DNA from: a bacterium
GTDB lineage: Bacteria > Vulcanimicrobiota > Xenobia > Xenobiales > Xenobiaceae
Length of the DNA: 64,000 nt
Direction of reading: 5' to 3'
Assembly (NCBI GenBank): GCA_030535355.1
Contig: JAUNIO010000005.1
Span: forward strand, 39,575-103,574
Shown here: positions 1 to 9,539 of the stretch, piece by piece
Position numbering within the stretch: the stretch's first letter is position 1
Layout: the number at the start of each line of letters is the position of its first letter
Notes under the pieces: model-generated
Databases searched by the model: none
The model's input: only the letters and a program-made list of their open reading frames with translations
What the model was told of the DNA's origin: nothing
Translations under genes and position numbers: made by a program

Positions 1-855
1 GTACTCAATGAAGAACAGCTGCTAGAACAAGGCTATCTGGGCCACATCAAAGTCGGCAGCGGCGCTTTTAACCCTCCGCGCATGATTATTCTTTCCTACA
101 CCCCCGAAGAAGAAAGCGATGTCCATTTAGCGCTGATAGGCAAAGGATTGTGTTTCGATTCCGGCGGAATCAGCCTCAAACCCGCAGCCAACATGCACGA
201 AATGAAGAGCGATAAAGCCGGAGCGGCGGCCGTGATATCTACCATGCGCGCCCTGGCCAAATTACAGCCCAGCATTAAAGTTACGGCTATCGCCGTCTGT
301 GCTGAGAATATGCCCGGCGAAGGCGCTCAGCGCCCCGGCGACATTATCCGCTTCAAAAACGGCACTACCGTGCACGTGGAGAATACCGATGCCGAAGGAC
401 GCTTAGTTTTGGCCGATGGCCTTATCCGCGCCGGGGAACTGGGGGTAACGCACATAATCGACATAGCTACGCTTACCGGTGGCTGCGTCCGCGCCCTGGG
501 CGAAAGCTTTACCGGCATTATGGGCATTAACAAGCGCTTGGTCGATGCTGTCACCAAAGCGGGCGGCAATACCGGCGAATCATATTGGAAATTACCTCTG
601 CCCTTGGAATATCGGGAGATGCTCAACACTCCTTTCGCCGATCTAACCAACAGCGCCGGTCCTTTAGCGGCAGCCACCACCGCTGGACTCTTTCTCAAGG
701 AGTTCGTGCCCGAGCGCACTCCTTGGGTCCACCTGGATATAGCAGGCACAGCCTGGCACGATAAAAAATGGAAATACCTCGTTCCCGGCGCTTCGGGAAT
801 CGGTGTGCGCACCCTGGTGGAGCTGATCTGCCGCTGGTCAGAATACATGGGGTAA
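1..855 (+). CDS. pepA: Leucyl aminopeptidase (M17), 5' truncated
   Basis: Cytosolic M17 metallo-aminopeptidase that removes N-terminal residues from peptides. The frame is open from base 1, so the N-terminal domain lies outside the window; 284 C-terminal residues are visible. The metal/active-site Lys sits in the GLCFDSGGISLKP stretch, a second metal ligand in MKSDKAGAA, and the family signature NTDAEGRL is at visible residues 128-135. The later Asp-rich helix and the C-terminal DIAGTAW region also fit M17. The ATG at 82 is internal to the family domain and is not the start. A CstA-type carrier follows 141 bp downstream on the same strand, which suits peptide use, but a hairpin between them suggests separate transcripts. 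Confidence 0.93.
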   Translation, partial: VLNEEQLLEQGYLGHIKVGSGAFNPPRMIILSYTPEEESDVHLALIGKGLCFDSGGISLKPAANMHEMKSDKAGAAAVISTMRALAKLQPSIKVTAIAVCAENMPGEGAQRPGDIIRFKNGTTVHVENTDAEGRLVLADGLIRAGELGVTHIIDIATLTGGCVRALGESFTGIMGINKRLVDAVTKAGGNTGESYWKLPLPLEYREMLNTPFADLTNSAGPLAAATTAGLFLKEFVPERTPWVHLDIAGTAWHDKKWKYLVPGASGIGVRTLVELICRWSEYMG

Positions 856-894
856 GTAAAAATACCCTATACCGTAAAATATAAAAATAGCTAT

Positions 895-923
895 AGAGGG
901 GCAGTCTAGACGGCTGCCCCTCT
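895..923 (+). terminator. Hairpin after pepA, possible terminator
   Basis: A 10-bp perfect inverted repeat (agaggggcag / ctgcccctct) with a 9-nt loop lies 40 bp after the pepA stop. No T-run follows the stem, so it is a weak intrinsic terminator or an attenuating hairpin. Confidence 0.4.
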
Positions 924-996
924 CGCACATCTAGCACAGCCAACATTTTGGTCAATAATCTGCCTAAAATATTCACACACTTAAGAGGTATACGTC

Positions 997-2421
997 ATGC
1001 CTATTTGGCTAGTTTTCTGTATAGCTGCTACCCTGCTGGTACTCGGTTATGTTTTTTACGGCTCACTGGTCAGCCGTATTTTCGGGGTAGATGAAAAACG
1101 CGCTACACCGGTTCAGGAACTGGCAGACGGCCGCGATTATATAGAGCTGCCCAACTGGAAAGTATTTCTCATTCAGCTTCTCAACATCGCCGGCATGGGA
1201 CCGATTTTCGGTCCTCTATTAGGCGCTCTTTATGGGCCAGCCGCCCTGTTTTGGATCGTCTTCGGCTGCATATTTGCTGGGGCTGTTCACGATTATCTCA
1301 GCGGTATGCTTTCCGTGCGCAATCAGGGCAAATCGATTCCCAATATCTGCGGTAAGTATATGGGCAGCGTCATGAAGAATGCCATGGTAGTATTCTGCCT
1401 TTTGGTGCTAGTTCTCACCGGCATGGTCTTCGTAACCGGCCCGGCCGATTTGCTCAACGAGTTATTCGGCCAAGGGCGCGGCTGGTGGCTGATCATCATC
1501 TTTGCCTATTTTTTCTTGGCGACAATACTGCCCATAGACAAACTCATTGGCCGTTTCTATCCTATTTTCGGCGGGCTACTTATATTTATGGCAGTCAGCC
1601 TGCTGCTGGCTCTCTTTTTAGACGACCGTTTCAGCACGATACCCAATTCTTATTGGACTTCCAGCCATCCCAGCGGGGCCTCTGCCTGGCCTCTCGTCTT
1701 TATTACCATTGCCTGCGGGGCCGTAAGCGGTTTCCACAGTACCCAATCCCCTCTAATGTCGCGCTGCCTAGCCAACGAGAAATATGGGCGGCAGACCTTT
1801 TACGGAGCTATGATCGCCGAAGGCCTGATCGCTATGGTCTGGGTTTTGCTGGGCACATCTTTTTACAACAACGGTTACGACGGCTTAAATTGGAGCAACG
1901 CCGCTTCGGTTACCCATAAAATCGCCTCCACGCTTTTAGGAAGTTTCGGCAGCGCAATCGCCATGCTGGGCGTAATTATCCTGCCGATAACCTCAGGAGA
2001 CACAGCCTTCCGCAGCGCCAGGCTCATTGTCGCCGACGCCTTTAACATCGAACAAAAATCAATCGCCAAATGCTTAGCTATAGCCGTACCCCTCTTCGCC
2101 ACAGGCTTTATCTGCAATGTAATCGGTTTCGATACGCTGTGGAAATATTTCGGCTGGTCCAATCAGACCCTGGCCACCATCGTGCTATGGCTGGGCGCGG
2201 TATATCTGAGAAAAAACGGCAACAGCGGTTTAATCGCCAGTATCCCGGCCATGTTTATGACCACCGTTGTCGGCACTTTCGCCCTGAATAACAAACTCAT
2301 GGCCCTGTGCCTGCCGCTAGGCCTCAGCACACTGCTCAGCGCTGCTTTGGCTCTGCTGTTTCAGGCCTTAACCTGGCGCTGCCGTCCCACTGCGGAAAAC
2401 ACGGCTGTAACCGAAAACTAA
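997..2421 (+). CDS. cstA: CstA-family carbon starvation / pyruvate-type transporter
   Basis: Integral membrane protein of 474 residues with about 12-13 hydrophobic segments. It carries the CstA N-terminal signature: the polar stretch after the first membrane helix, then GMGPIFGPLLGALYG and the FAGAVHDYLSGMLSVRNQG loop. Known family members import pyruvate or peptides during carbon limitation. At 474 aa it belongs to the short CstA group rather than the roughly 700-aa enterobacterial form. The start is set by AAGAGG at 983-988, 8 nt before the ATG. The substrate cannot be read from sequence. The upstream aminopeptidase and the amino-acid fermentation genes elsewhere make a peptide or 2-oxoacid plausible (inference). 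Confidence 0.88.
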   Translation: MPIWLVFCIAATLLVLGYVFYGSLVSRIFGVDEKRATPVQELADGRDYIELPNWKVFLIQLLNIAGMGPIFGPLLGALYGPAALFWIVFGCIFAGAVHDYLSGMLSVRNQGKSIPNICGKYMGSVMKNAMVVFCLLVLVLTGMVFVTGPADLLNELFGQGRGWWLIIIFAYFFLATILPIDKLIGRFYPIFGGLLIFMAVSLLLALFLDDRFSTIPNSYWTSSHPSGASAWPLVFITIACGAVSGFHSTQSPLMSRCLANEKYGRQTFYGAMIAEGLIAMVWVLLGTSFYNNGYDGLNWSNAASVTHKIASTLLGSFGSAIAMLGVIILPITSGDTAFRSARLIVADAFNIEQKSIAKCLAIAVPLFATGFICNVIGFDTLWKYFGWSNQTLATIVLWLGAVYLRKNGNSGLIASIPAMFMTTVVGTFALNNKLMALCLPLGLSTLLSAALALLFQALTWRCRPTAENTAVTEN

Positions 2422-2525
2422 AACAAAAGACGTAAACAGATAGTGTGCAAAAAGCTGACGGCCAGTTCTGCACAGGGAACATCCTGGCTAAGCGGATGCC
2501 GGCGCTGGGCTGACCGTCAGCATAA

Positions 2526-2572
2526 AATAAATACCCCCTTCGCTCTCTAATTGTACGAAAGGGGTATTTATT
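2526..2572. terminator. Bidirectional terminator between convergent genes
   Basis: A 17-bp stem with one mismatch (aataaataccccc... / ...aaaggggtatttatt), A/T-rich on both outer sides, sits between cstA (+) and the lipoprotein gene (-). It should work in both directions. Confidence 0.8.
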
Positions 2573-2612
2573 GATAATTACTCTATGAAAAACTATGCGC
2601 TGTCAGCAGCTC

Positions 2613-4484
2613 TTAACGCTGGCGGTCTTGATTGTCTCTAACTTCAACGCCTTCGACATCCTCGACAAAATCGCCGTTCTTCAGACGGAAGACGCTCACG
2701 CCGCCATTAGCGGGGAAGCGCACTTTAACTTTCAGGTTTCTCTCGCTCTCCTCGCCGGGACGGATACCGATCAGCTTCGCGCACCAAGGAGCGACAGCCA
2801 TAGTTTCATCGTTGCGCAGGGTGTGATCGTAAAGTACACTTATACCGGGTATAGACTCAAATCTTGTAGCAGTTCCACGCACAATCGGTACGGGCAGACT
2901 GTTGATTTGCGCATCTTCGGGAGCGTTGTCAAACTGGCAGAGATAAACCATCCTATTAAAGCCGTGGAATAAATCATTGGCCTCCTCGCCCATAGCAGAC
3001 GCTAGATTGGTCATCCCGGTATCAGGTGATTTTATAATTTTGCTGATATTGGTCAAGCCGAAATTCTCATACAGCCAGAGCATAAACATATGGCTACCGC
3101 CATATACGCACTGAGACGTATTACCGCGGTCATTGCAGAATATACTCTCACCGTCCTGATATTTTATATCACTGAGAAATACGCTATTCTCGCTATCTTG
3201 CCAATCTTCGCCGCCCATGAAAACATTAATATCATTAACAGACCACCAGTCTGCTGCAACACCGCCGCCGCAAATATCTCCGGCTAATTCTCCCAGCCCT
3301 TCAGAGATACCTATGCGCTCTACGGCGTCTGCGGCTTTTGTTTCACCCAGCTCAAAATCATCAAATTTGCCTTCGTGGACGACTTTGCTATTTATTTCGA
3401 TTAAATGGGTAAGCTGATGGGCCAAAGCATCTTTAATCATATATGACGGGCCATTATATTCCGCTTGACCTGTTTCCTCATCAACTGTTGCACCAATTGC
3501 GAGCTTACCCGTTACCCCATCAGTAACAATACTACCCATTTTTGTGGCATTGAGGAATATAAACTCTCCAGCGTTAGAAGTGGCCACTTGAGACACAGGA
3601 AAGGCATCGCAGAAACGCACTGCTCCTAGATGCCCGCCCATAGCGTCATTATCGCATATCACAATATTGATGCGCTGATCTCCGTCGCGCCCACCGGAAG
3701 GAGAATAACGCCACTCATGACCAAAGGCCTCGGTCAGCGTTTGATAAATGCCTTTTCCGGTGCCGTTGACATTATCGTCGAAAGCTTTGGCCAAATCAAT
3801 GCCATATTCTCCTAAGAACTCTTGCACATCTGTAGTGCCATCTTTATCGCACTGATATAAAATATTACAGTTGGCCGTGTATTTGTCGTCAACTACTTTT
3901 TTGACATAAATAGAAGTGCCGCTCTTGGTGACCACACTGGGAGGATAAACTTTGCTAATATACCCTACGTCCTGTCCATCGAAACGAGCTAAAGTGGCAG
4001 GCTGCGAATCCTTATGGCTGACCCCGTCTGCTAAGAGCCTATTTAGATATTTAACCGAGTCTTGAAAAGCACAGCGATAATTGTATTGCATATCGCCAGT
4101 TTGCGTTTCTTCATCTCCACTTTCATCTCCACCTTCATCAGCAGCTTCGTCACCTTCATCCAACAAAGCATTCTTTCCCGCAGTCTCTTCAGCGTATTTC
4201 TCAGCGCTTTCTTCCGCCTCGGCGTTAACGTAAGAAGTCGTCAAAGTGACATCTTTCGTCTTATCATAGGTCTCATCTTTGCCCGTAGTGCTCACTAAAA
4301 CCACGGCATTGTCGGCCAACCCGTATTTTTCCAGGGTAAACTCCATGGTTTTAACAGTTGGAGTAGCTCCCGGCAATTCAGGCAATTCAAAATCTGCGGC
4401 CGTTCCGCCTCCGGAACTGCATCCCGCCACCACCGACGCTATCAAAGCCGCCGTACTCATCAAACCGAAGAGACCTCTGTGCAT
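2613..4484 (-). CDS. M30 (hyicolysin)-like lipoprotein with altered HExxH motif
   Basis: Predicted lipoprotein of 623 residues: signal peptide with lipobox VVAGC (Cys 22), then a Gly/Ser linker and an acidic Glu-rich segment near residues 110-135. The second half resembles M30 zinc peptidases: a helix with HQLTH (356-360) followed about 40 residues later by ISEGLGELAGDICGGG, like the Glu-containing EGL(S/G)E segment of that family. The general-base Glu of HExxH is Gln here, so hydrolysis is doubtful; a binding or surface role is possible. Start: GGAGG lies about 6 nt before the ATG at 4484; a TTG 12 nt upstream is less likely. The gene stands alone, convergent with cstA. Family assignment is from motif memory only. 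Confidence 0.6.
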   Translation of the reverse strand: MHRGLFGLMSTAALIASVVAGCSSGGGTAADFELPELPGATPTVKTMEFTLEKYGLADNAVVLVSTTGKDETYDKTKDVTLTTSYVNAEAEESAEKYAEETAGKNALLDEGDEAADEGGDESGDEETQTGDMQYNYRCAFQDSVKYLNRLLADGVSHKDSQPATLARFDGQDVGYISKVYPPSVVTKSGTSIYVKKVVDDKYTANCNILYQCDKDGTTDVQEFLGEYGIDLAKAFDDNVNGTGKGIYQTLTEAFGHEWRYSPSGGRDGDQRINIVICDNDAMGGHLGAVRFCDAFPVSQVATSNAGEFIFLNATKMGSIVTDGVTGKLAIGATVDEETGQAEYNGPSYMIKDALAHQLTHLIEINSKVVHEGKFDDFELGETKAADAVERIGISEGLGELAGDICGGGVAADWWSVNDINVFMGGEDWQDSENSVFLSDIKYQDGESIFCNDRGNTSQCVYGGSHMFMLWLYENFGLTNISKIIKSPDTGMTNLASAMGEEANDLFHGFNRMVYLCQFDNAPEDAQINSLPVPIVRGTATRFESIPGISVLYDHTLRNDETMAVAPWCAKLIGIRPGEESERNLKVKVRFPANGGVSVFRLKNGDFVEDVEGVEVRDNQDRQR

Positions 4485-4623
4485 GCACACCTCCAAAACT
4501 ATACCAACGACACAGCCCTACGCAAACAGCATTTGCAGGCCAAATATCAAGTTAGTTTCTCTAAAGTTAAATGCTTTCCTGTTAATAATTAAGACAGACT
4601 ATTTTATCTGTCCTGGGATTTAT

Positions 4624-5313
4624 CTACAATTCTTGAACTGTCCAGGTACCGTCGCTTCTGCCAGTAACAATGCGCTTGGCAATTCCCGCAAAGATACCGC
4701 TTTCGACAACGCCGGTGATAGATTTCAGCTGCACTGCCAACTCCGCAGGATTGGCGATGCCGCCGAAATCACAGTCTGCAATATAATTGCCGTTATCGGT
4801 AACAAACAGCTGGTCCTGGCGGCAGCGCAGAACAGCTTTCGCTCCCAGAGCTTCCAAACGCTTAACTGTGCGCTGATAGCCAAAAGGCACTATTTCTACA
4901 GGCAATTTAAAAGCGCGTCCTAATACCTCAACATGTTTGCTCTCGTCAACCATGATGGTGACTTCATCGCTGGCCAAGGCTACCAGCTTTTCCCGCAGCA
5001 GAGCGCCTCCGCCGCCTTTAACTAAGTTGCCCGCTTTATCGGTTTCATCAGCTCCGTCAAAAGTCATATCAACATGAAGCAGACTGGGATTGGTGAATTC
5101 TCCAGTCAGTCCCAATTCCTGGGCTAACGCGGCAATTGCCTTAGAAGTGGAGACACAGCTGAGCTGCCAATGCTCATCTGCTGCTTTCTGGGCCAGCAAG
5201 CGTACAAATTTTTCTGCGGTGCTTCCCGTACCCAACCCCACGGTCATACCATCTTTAACGAATTGCAGAGCGCCCTGCGCAGCCGCCCATTTAGCTCGAT
5301 CTTGTTCTTGCAT
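4624..5313 (-). CDS. rpiA: Ribose-5-phosphate isomerase A
   Basis: Cytosolic RpiA interconverts ribose-5-phosphate and ribulose-5-phosphate in the pentose phosphate pathway. At 229 residues it is normal length. Visible family motifs are GLGTGSTA (27-34, phosphate loop), FDGADE (85-90, catalytic Asp region) and KGGGG (99-103). The start codon is preceded by GGGGAG about 9 nt upstream. It lies 32 bp downstream of pcnB on the same strand and may be co-transcribed with it. Confidence 0.97.
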   Translation of the reverse strand: MQEQDRAKWAAAQGALQFVKDGMTVGLGTGSTAEKFVRLLAQKAADEHWQLSCVSTSKAIAALAQELGLTGEFTNPSLLHVDMTFDGADETDKAGNLVKGGGGALLREKLVALASDEVTIMVDESKHVEVLGRAFKLPVEIVPFGYQRTVKRLEALGAKAVLRCRQDQLFVTDNGNYIADCDFGGIANPAELAVQLKSITGVVESGIFAGIAKRIVTGRSDGTWTVQEL

Positions 5314-5345
5314 GGATAAAAACTCCCCGCTTACCTTATTTAATT

Positions 5346-6683
5346 CTAAGCGCCGCGGCGGGCGACATCTGAGACTTCAGAGCTTTTGCGCCTGCCCGTG
5401 CGGCGGCTGCGGCAGCGCTTGACAGCACCCTGACGCGAGGACGGTTTACCTAAGCCGCCCTGTTTAGAGAGATAAGTTTCCCATTTTTGCTGCCATTTTT
5501 CCAAGGCATCACCTGCAACAGTCCCCGCATCAGCCAGCATTGTGTAAAGCGTAAAAGCTCGCGCAAAGAGCGCTTTGCCCATAAGCTGATTTTCATTGCG
5601 GCTGCCGCCCTTGCAGATGTGCCCTAGCACAGCATAGGTCTGCAGCAATTCAGCGCGCAGCCCTTTGCTAAATCCCAAGCGATTGCCCATAGTATTTACA
5701 GCTTCACGAATGGCCTCGCTATGTTCTCCAGAACGCAGCAGCCCAGCTTCGATCACCAATGGCAGCGTCAAAACTTCTAAAGCAAAATCACGCCGCTGCT
5801 CGCGATCCTCTATACTATCTAATTTCGCGTCCAACGACTCCAGCAAAGACCATAACAAGCGGCAGCTGACATCTTCCGGCACCTGCTGTTCAAAGGAATG
5901 CTCGAGATAAGCATCAATTTCTGGTATAAGTTCCGCCAGCAGCCCCGAAGCATCCAGCAGCTCAAAGCTGCGCAAAGCACAGCGCGATTCTAAGAGGCGG
6001 CGAATTTCCTCCTGCACTCTGGCCGTAGAAGCATTGGCAATCGCCGAACAGTTGTCGCATATCCCCCGCCAGGTTTCCGCATCCATCCTAAAATCTAAGC
6101 GCGCGCAAAATTTTACAGCGCGAATCATGCGCACGGGATCTTCGCGAAAACGCACCTGAGGATCGCCAATCGTGCGAATAACCCGATCATTTAGATCGCG
6201 CAGGCCGCCGCAGTAGTCTTGCAGCGAAAAATCGCCGATGTTGTAAAACATACTGTTGATGGTAAAATCTCTGCGCAAAGCGTCTTGCTCTGGCGTACCG
6301 AAGGTATTGTCCGAATAGATGTAACCATCGTCATTGACGCTGCCATCTGTTTCCAAAGCGCCAGATTCAGTATCCGGTTCGCGCCTGAACGTGGATACTT
6401 CAATTATTTTGTCGCGGCCAAAACGCACATGCGCTAAACGGAAGCGCCTGCCCACTAAATGGCATCCGCGTTTGAATATTTTCTTAATCTGGGAAGGACG
6501 CGCCGAAGTGGCCACATCAAAATCTTTGGGGGTCCGTCCTAAAAGCATATCGCGTACCCCACCGCCTACCAAATAAGCGGTATGCCCTGCGCGATACAAA
6601 CGGTACAGCACTTTTAAGGCGTCAGGATCGATATTTTTGCGCGAAATCGGGTGCTCAGCCCGTTTATAGACCTTTAACTGCAT
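5346..6683 (-). CDS. pcnB: PcnB-type poly(A) polymerase / nucleotidyltransferase
   Basis: Class II nucleotidyltransferase superfamily protein of 445 residues. The N-terminal head has GGGVRDMLLGR (40-50) and metal-binding DFD (54-56). The PcnB-type hallmark RRFRLAHVRFG and the RRDFTINSMFYN and REDPVRMIRAVKF motifs follow. A basic tail (RCRSRRTGRRK) ends the protein, as in poly(A) polymerase I, which adds 3' tails that promote RNA decay. A CCA-adding function cannot be excluded because the families share the fold, but the long helical C-terminus and basic tail favour PcnB. rpiA follows closely. Confidence 0.85.
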   Translation of the reverse strand: MQLKVYKRAEHPISRKNIDPDALKVLYRLYRAGHTAYLVGGGVRDMLLGRTPKDFDVATSARPSQIKKIFKRGCHLVGRRFRLAHVRFGRDKIIEVSTFRREPDTESGALETDGSVNDDGYIYSDNTFGTPEQDALRRDFTINSMFYNIGDFSLQDYCGGLRDLNDRVIRTIGDPQVRFREDPVRMIRAVKFCARLDFRMDAETWRGICDNCSAIANASTARVQEEIRRLLESRCALRSFELLDASGLLAELIPEIDAYLEHSFEQQVPEDVSCRLLWSLLESLDAKLDSIEDREQRRDFALEVLTLPLVIEAGLLRSGEHSEAIREAVNTMGNRLGFSKGLRAELLQTYAVLGHICKGGSRNENQLMGKALFARAFTLYTMLADAGTVAGDALEKWQQKWETYLSKQGGLGKPSSRQGAVKRCRSRRTGRRKSSEVSDVARRGA

Positions 6684-6841
6684 GTTTATTCTCTAATATC
6701 AGCGTCACAAAGAACGCGTTAAACGCTCCGTTAATACTTGACGTTAACTGAGCACATTGCGAATAATCATATCGAAGAATAAACCTTATGTCAAGCTGAT
6801 TCTATCTCACCCCCATTATGGCAAAGCTCCCCCTATCAGCC

Positions 6842-7016
6842 AATGTCATTTAGTTAAGACTCAATGTCGTTAACTTAAGGCTCAATGTCATTTAGTTAAG
6901 ACTCAATGACATTGGAAATGTTGACTCATATACAACTATCGCCACGTTTATGCCCGGGTACAAGATAGCCTATAAACATAAGTTAAATCTCGATTCCCCA
7001 ACAGTCTTGGGCACCC
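6842..7016 (+). repeat. Dispersed intergenic repeat, arm R with three 21-bp units
   Basis: Copy of the element complete at 50804-51042, here only its right arm. It starts with tandem 21-bp units at 6842, 6863 and 6884 (AATGTCATTTAGTTAAGAC-type, the second with gttaactt in place of atttagtt). A shared body follows (tgactcatatacaactatc, gccacgtttatgcccg, ending cagtcttgggcaccc). It fills most of the 429-bp gap between pcnB and the propeller gene; nothing else was seen in that gap. Confidence 0.75.
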
Positions 7017-7112
7017 AACTGCCAAGTAACGCAGTAAATAAACCGCTATATACTAAGCTTATTTAGCCCATATTTCCAGGATTTTTCTGGCATAAAACGT
7101 AAATGGCAAGAT

Positions 7113-8126
7113 ATGTTCGACACACTGCGAAACGTTATGCCCAACATATTCAAAAGTCTCATCTCCGCTCCCGTCATCGGATTAGTTGGTTTGGGAACAG
7201 CCATAGTTTTAGCGCTGCCCTCTCCTGCTGGGACCCTGTCGGAGACCATACTTTTTGCCAAACCGAGCAGCACCAACCGTTACGCTATTTTTAGAATGCG
7301 CCCCGACGGCAACGAAATGCGTCCAGTGGCTGACATTCCCGCCAGCTGCCGCGAGCCCAATCTCTGCGCCGCCAACAACTGCGTAGCCTTCAGCGCCCTT
7401 ATCGGCAAAAATTGGCATATTTTTACCGTAAATCTTAATACAAACGAACTCAAGCAAATCACCGAAGGCCACTCCGATTCGCGCCATCCAGTTTGGTATC
7501 CAGATGGTTCAAAAATTTTTTATGAAACCGATACGTGGGGCCAGAGTGAACTGGCTGTTATAGATTTAAATACCCAAAACGCTCAGCGCTTAACTTTCAA
7601 TCAGTGTATCAACCGTTATCCAGCCTTATCGCCCGATGGCCGTAAACTGGCTTACACCAGCTGGATTAATGGATTTGCCAACATCTTTGAGCTGACGCTT
7701 GATCCACAGCAGCTAAATGACAGCGGCTCCTGGAACCGCACCTGGGCGGTCAATACTATAGTCACAAACCGCAAATGCCTGACAAAAGGCCACCGCCCCT
7801 GCACACGCCCCTCATGGAGCGGCGATAGCCAGCAGATCGCCTTTGAATGTTTGGATTACAAAAATACTTTTATAGATACCAACAGTGAAAACGCCCAAAT
7901 GCGGCACAATATGCAAAAAAAATGTCTGCGCGCTAAAGACCCCGCCTGGTCTCCGAACGGCAGGCACATACTATACCGCTTTGACCACAAAAAAGAGCAT
8001 GTGCTCAAGCTCTACGATGTGGACGAAGGCACTGTCAGCGATTTTCCCCGCCAATTTTCCGAAGCGGCCTGCGATCTAATCTGGCAGCGCTGTCCTCTGC
8101 CCTGGTCCATAGATGAAGCTATTTAA
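7113..8126 (+). CDS. TolB-like beta-propeller protein, membrane-anchored or exported
   Basis: 337-residue protein with an N-terminal hydrophobic segment (about residues 17-37), likely a signal anchor or uncleaved signal. PD40/WD40-like repeats of TolB type follow: blades marked by RMRPDGNEMRPV, HPVWYPDGSKIFYETD, YPALSPDGRKLAYTS, RPSWSGDSQQIAFE and DPAWSPNGRHILYRF. Such propellers bind protein partners at the cell envelope; no TolB N-terminal domain or Tol genes are present here, so the partner is unknown. Several Cys residues would suit the periplasm. An ATG at 7103 is in another frame and was not used; there is no strong ribosome site. Confidence 0.65.
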   Translation: MFDTLRNVMPNIFKSLISAPVIGLVGLGTAIVLALPSPAGTLSETILFAKPSSTNRYAIFRMRPDGNEMRPVADIPASCREPNLCAANNCVAFSALIGKNWHIFTVNLNTNELKQITEGHSDSRHPVWYPDGSKIFYETDTWGQSELAVIDLNTQNAQRLTFNQCINRYPALSPDGRKLAYTSWINGFANIFELTLDPQQLNDSGSWNRTWAVNTIVTNRKCLTKGHRPCTRPSWSGDSQQIAFECLDYKNTFIDTNSENAQMRHNMQKKCLRAKDPAWSPNGRHILYRFDHKKEHVLKLYDVDEGTVSDFPRQFSEAACDLIWQRCPLPWSIDEAI

Positions 8127-8156
8127 GAAAAGCAGTACTCATGAATCAAAGTATAA

Positions 8157-8831
8157 TTAATCGGGACAATCAGAACTCGCGCTGTCAGCTGGATTCTCTT
8201 TAGCTCCTAAATCCAGCAAAGCCCGCCGCAGCAGCAAAGAAGCCTGCGCCGTGCGCTCCTTCACGGTAAGCGCTGGGTCTAATTGGCTCAAATCTAAAGG
8301 TTTGCCGATGCGAATCTCCTTATAGGCGAAATGCAGAAACTTAGCGTTTAAGGGCAGCATTTTATCAAACCCAAGCATTACGACTGGCACTATCGGACAC
8401 TTAGCCCGCAAAGCCATCAGCACCGCTCCATCATGGAGTTCTCCCAAGTAGCCATCCTGCGTGATCCGGCCTTCAGGATATATTACAACACCCTGCCCTT
8501 CTTTAAGCAGCTGGCGGCACTTGGCTATAGCCTGCAGATCGTTTTCACCGCGGCGCACGGGAAAAGCCTGCAAAAACTCTATAAGTTTTCCCAAACAGGG
8601 AATATCAAACAATTCAGCCGCTGCCATATAGTAAAGTGAGCGCGGGCATACCGCTAAAAGCCCAACAGGATCGGTATAACTGGTGTGATTAGAAGCGATC
8701 AATACTGCCCCTTCTCTGGGAATATTGTCCAGGCCCCACACTCTCAAGCCGCCAAACAATATAAAGAGCAAGCGCGTTAATAAACCAGCCAAGCGGATGC
8801 CAAATTCACGCAGCATACTTTTTGGGCGCAT
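8157..8831 (-). CDS. plsC: 1-acyl-sn-glycerol-3-phosphate acyltransferase (PlsC family)
   Basis: Membrane-associated acyltransferase of phospholipid synthesis (lysophosphatidate to phosphatidate). 224 residues with an N-terminal hydrophobic segment and the HX4D catalytic motif NHTSYTD (48-54), plus the acceptor-binding YPEGRIT (118-124). Size and motif spacing fit PlsC. It is convergent with the propeller gene, 30 bp away. Acyl-acceptor specificity is not readable, so another lysophospholipid could be the substrate. Confidence 0.9.
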   Translation of the reverse strand: MRPKSMLREFGIRLAGLLTRLLFILFGGLRVWGLDNIPREGAVLIASNHTSYTDPVGLLAVCPRSLYYMAAAELFDIPCLGKLIEFLQAFPVRRGENDLQAIAKCRQLLKEGQGVVIYPEGRITQDGYLGELHDGAVLMALRAKCPIVPVVMLGFDKMLPLNAKFLHFAYKEIRIGKPLDLSQLDPALTVKERTAQASLLLRRALLDLGAKENPADSASSDCPD

Positions 8832-8920
8832 TAGCTTTCACCTCAAGCAATCTATAAACCTGGACTTACCAACAGGCTTTCCCTATCACTTAGACTAAAT
8901 TATCTGGATTAAGTTTAAGC

Positions 8921-9517
8921 TTAAATATCAGCGATTTTAAAGCCTTTGTACTGCAGACTAAAGCCCAAAAGCCCGGGTTCTGTTAACATAAATCCGGCTA
9001 CTTGATCATTAATCATGAAAAGGCCCACATCTGAAGTCCGCGCCGCATACAGGAGAATCTCCCAAGCTTTGTCTTCGCGCACATAACGGGCAAAAGGCTT
9101 GCCCAAATTATCCAAAACTTGTTTTTTAGCATCGCCTACAGCAGCATAAGTAACTTGATCGCGATGCAGCTTCCAGCTGCCCAAACCTCCGGTAACAGAA
9201 ATATTCACCGCGACACCATCGCGCAGACGGATCACAATATCATCGCCATAGACATTAAAGCCTTCATCGATAGTGCGGCCCGCTTCGCCCAAAGCATCAG
9301 CAATCTCCTCGCCGCTCATCAGCAGATGCAAATCGTTGACATAAAAAAGCTTTTCCGACTGCCAGTCTGGATAGACACCATTGTTCTGCACAAAACGCTC
9401 ATAGCTGCGTCTGTTCTGAGCGGCATCGGGCAAGCCAGCCGCCTGAGAATCCGGGGCGGCATCAACTGAAACAAATAATAACGCCAGCACTAGCCAGGCC
9501 CAAGACCATCGTCTCAT
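8921..9517 (-). CDS. Small exported protein, unknown function
   Basis: 198 residues starting at MRRWSWAWLVL, a signal peptide that ends near DAAPDSQAAG. The frame is open 28 codons further up, but that part lies in the 9540-9655 repeat; AAAGGG stands 8-10 nt before the chosen ATG. The mature part reads like two tandem SmpA/OmlA (BLIP)-like halves: MSGEEIADALGEAGRTID and later KKQVLDNLGKPFARYV, each a helix followed by strands. The exported protein at 17648-18232 has the same outline. This is a fold-level guess; no function is assigned. Confidence 0.6.
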   Translation of the reverse strand: MRRWSWAWLVLALLFVSVDAAPDSQAAGLPDAAQNRRSYERFVQNNGVYPDWQSEKLFYVNDLHLLMSGEEIADALGEAGRTIDEGFNVYGDDIVIRLRDGVAVNISVTGGLGSWKLHRDQVTYAAVGDAKKQVLDNLGKPFARYVREDKAWEILLYAARTSDVGLFMINDQVAGFMLTEPGLLGFSLQYKGFKIADI

Positions 9518-9539
9518 ATTTTCACGCCCTTTCTGCACT

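Noticed and set aside
327..848. Minus-strand frame opposite pepA
   Set aside because: Shadow of the aminopeptidase coding sequence with no independent signal.
856..996. Riboswitch or attenuator before cstA
   Set aside because: Only a 10-bp hairpin is visible, and no conserved riboswitch core was recognised.
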